Assembly (NCBI GenBank): GCA_020024155.1
Contig: JAHHUE010000078.1
Span: 1-6,413 of the forward strand
Source: Oscillospiraceae bacterium
GTDB taxonomy: Bacteria > Bacillota > Clostridia > Oscillospirales > Ruminococcaceae
Length of the DNA: 6,413 bases
Direction of reading: 5' to 3'
The notes under the pieces were generated by a model. That model was not told the origin of the DNA. It ran no database searches and saw only the letters and a list, made by a program, of their open reading frames with translations. Made by a program: the position numbers and the translations under genes. Shown here one piece after another: positions 5,650 through 6,413 of this stretch (position 1 is its first letter; the number at the start of each line of letters is the position of its first letter).

Positions 5650-6413
5650 TTATTGGTGTAGCTGAACTTCTTCAATAGGAAGAGTAAAAGTGAACACAGA
5701 ACCTTGTGGTTGGTTATCTGAAATTGTTATTATGCCACCATGTGAATTTATGATTGATTTGCACAAGGCAAGACCAAGACTTCGGTGGCTATCTGACACT
5801 TTATTTGAACCACTGTAAAACATATCAAATACACGAGATTTATTTTCGTCAGAAATGCCAATGCCATTATCGGCAACAGATATTACTGCCTGACGGTTCA
5901 CTCTTTTTGATGATATTGTAATGTTGGAACTATTTGGTGTATATTTGATTGCATTATCAACTAAATTGTGGATAACTTGAACTATTAGTGTTGCATCCAT
6001 TTTTGCAAGGAAGAAAAACATCTTTATTATCAACTGTTACAGTATGTTTTGTGCCAGTGAAGTTTACATGAAGTAAGGCTTCCGTGATTACTTCATCTAC
6101 AAGCTCTGCTGAAAGATGAAGATTTAATCTAGCTTCTTTTTGATAAAAGATTGCTTGCGTTACCTGAGATAGAAGTAAGAGGAGTTCTTAAATCGTGAGA
6201 AATAGCTCTGAGTAAGTTTGATTTTAACTGCTCATTTTTTGCCATTCTTGTAGCTGTTCTGATTATTTTTGAGTTTGACAGCGATGGAGATAAACAAACT
6301 AAAATATGCTCGTCTGTATGATAATTTACTCGGCTTTTAATTCTTGAATTTTCGGTTATTTTGTTTACACGGTCAGCACATCTTCCTAAGAGCTATTTCT
6401 CGTAAAGCTGTAA
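5650..6413 (-). pseudogene. kdpD: kdpD sensor histidine kinase, multiply disrupted 3' part (5' end outside window)
   Basis: Intact KdpD senses potassium or turgor and phosphorylates KdpE to induce the Kdp K+ pump. Reading the - strand leftward from 6413, the pieces are: ALREIALR, a one-base insertion near 6383, RCADRVN, then the start of the USP-like domain (HILVCLSPSLSNSKIIRTAT, from 6308). At about 6243-6235 this joins in frame to EQLKSNLLRAISHDLRTPLT, the phosphoacceptor helix (His codon 6197-6195). The missing span normally holds the rest of the USP domain, four membrane helices and a GAF domain. After NLLSK a second deletion shifts the frame (TAG at 6131-6129 in the old frame); the new frame reads EARLNLHLSAELVDEVITEA. 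An extra C at 6009/6010 shifts it again. The last 127-codon open stretch (from 6033) is an ATPase domain with N box NLVDNAIKYTP, G1 DNGIGI and F box VFDMFY, but its G2 box reads SLGLALC instead of SLGLGLALC. It cannot encode a working kinase. Confidence 0.85.

Noticed and set aside
5650..6033. Calling the final open stretch a stand-alone small histidine kinase
   Set aside because: Kinase sequence continues upstream in other frames, there is no ribosome binding site at its ATG, and the G2 box is shortened; it is the tail of a broken kdpD.
1..6413. CRISPR arrays, tRNA, rRNA, riboswitches, insertion sequences
   Set aside because: I saw no regularly spaced repeats, cloverleaf or rRNA motifs, transposase motifs or IS-like terminal repeats on reading both strands.

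Overview
The window is AT-rich and compact, with strong AGGAGG-type ribosome binding sites, frequent stem-loop plus T-run terminators, a MazF close to the Bacillus subtilis EndoA type, a clostridial-type KdpD remnant and a TcdE-family holin. Together these point to a low-GC Firmicute, most likely a gut-type clostridium. This is an inference from family resemblance; there is no rRNA or other phylogenetic marker here.

Layout. (1) Positions 1-2512, + strand, are the end of a prophage late operon: the last 52 codons of a structural (probably tail) protein, a likely tail-fibre or receptor-binding type protein (176-751), a small tail-associated protein with an acidic insert (757-1227), a GH25 lysozyme endolysin (1242-1979), a TcdE-family holin with a GTG start (2017-2463), and an intrinsic terminator. 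(2) 2583-2930 is a complete MazF/EndoA mRNA interferase with no antitoxin gene beside it, followed by its own terminator. (3) 3003-4435 is a chromosomal housekeeping unit: a near-consensus promoter, an unusual 30-nt near-palindrome in the leader, an M18 zinc aminopeptidase, and a terminator. (4) 4453-5460, - strand, is an HTH_3 (Xre/Cro type) regulator fused to a six-helix membrane domain, convergent with the aminopeptidase. (5) 5650-6413, - strand, is the 3' part of a kdpD potassium-sensor histidine kinase gene that is heavily decayed: two one-base insertions, an internal deletion joining the USP-like domain directly to the histidine-phosphotransfer helix, a second frame-breaking deletion in that dimerisation domain, and a shortened G2 ATP box.

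How the parts relate. The first five genes are tightly spaced and would be read as one late transcript, with the lysozyme and holin releasing virions by lysis. From mazF onward the genes each have their own promoter or terminator and look like host chromosome, so the prophage/host boundary probably lies near 2512-2583. No integrase or att duplication is visible. No kdpE follows kdpD, because its terminator comes directly after its stop.

I see no clear candidate for a wholly new system. The points most worth following are the multiply broken kdpD, the antitoxin-less MazF at the edge of a prophage lysis cassette, the leader palindrome of the aminopeptidase gene, and the repeat and insert architecture of the two small phage proteins.
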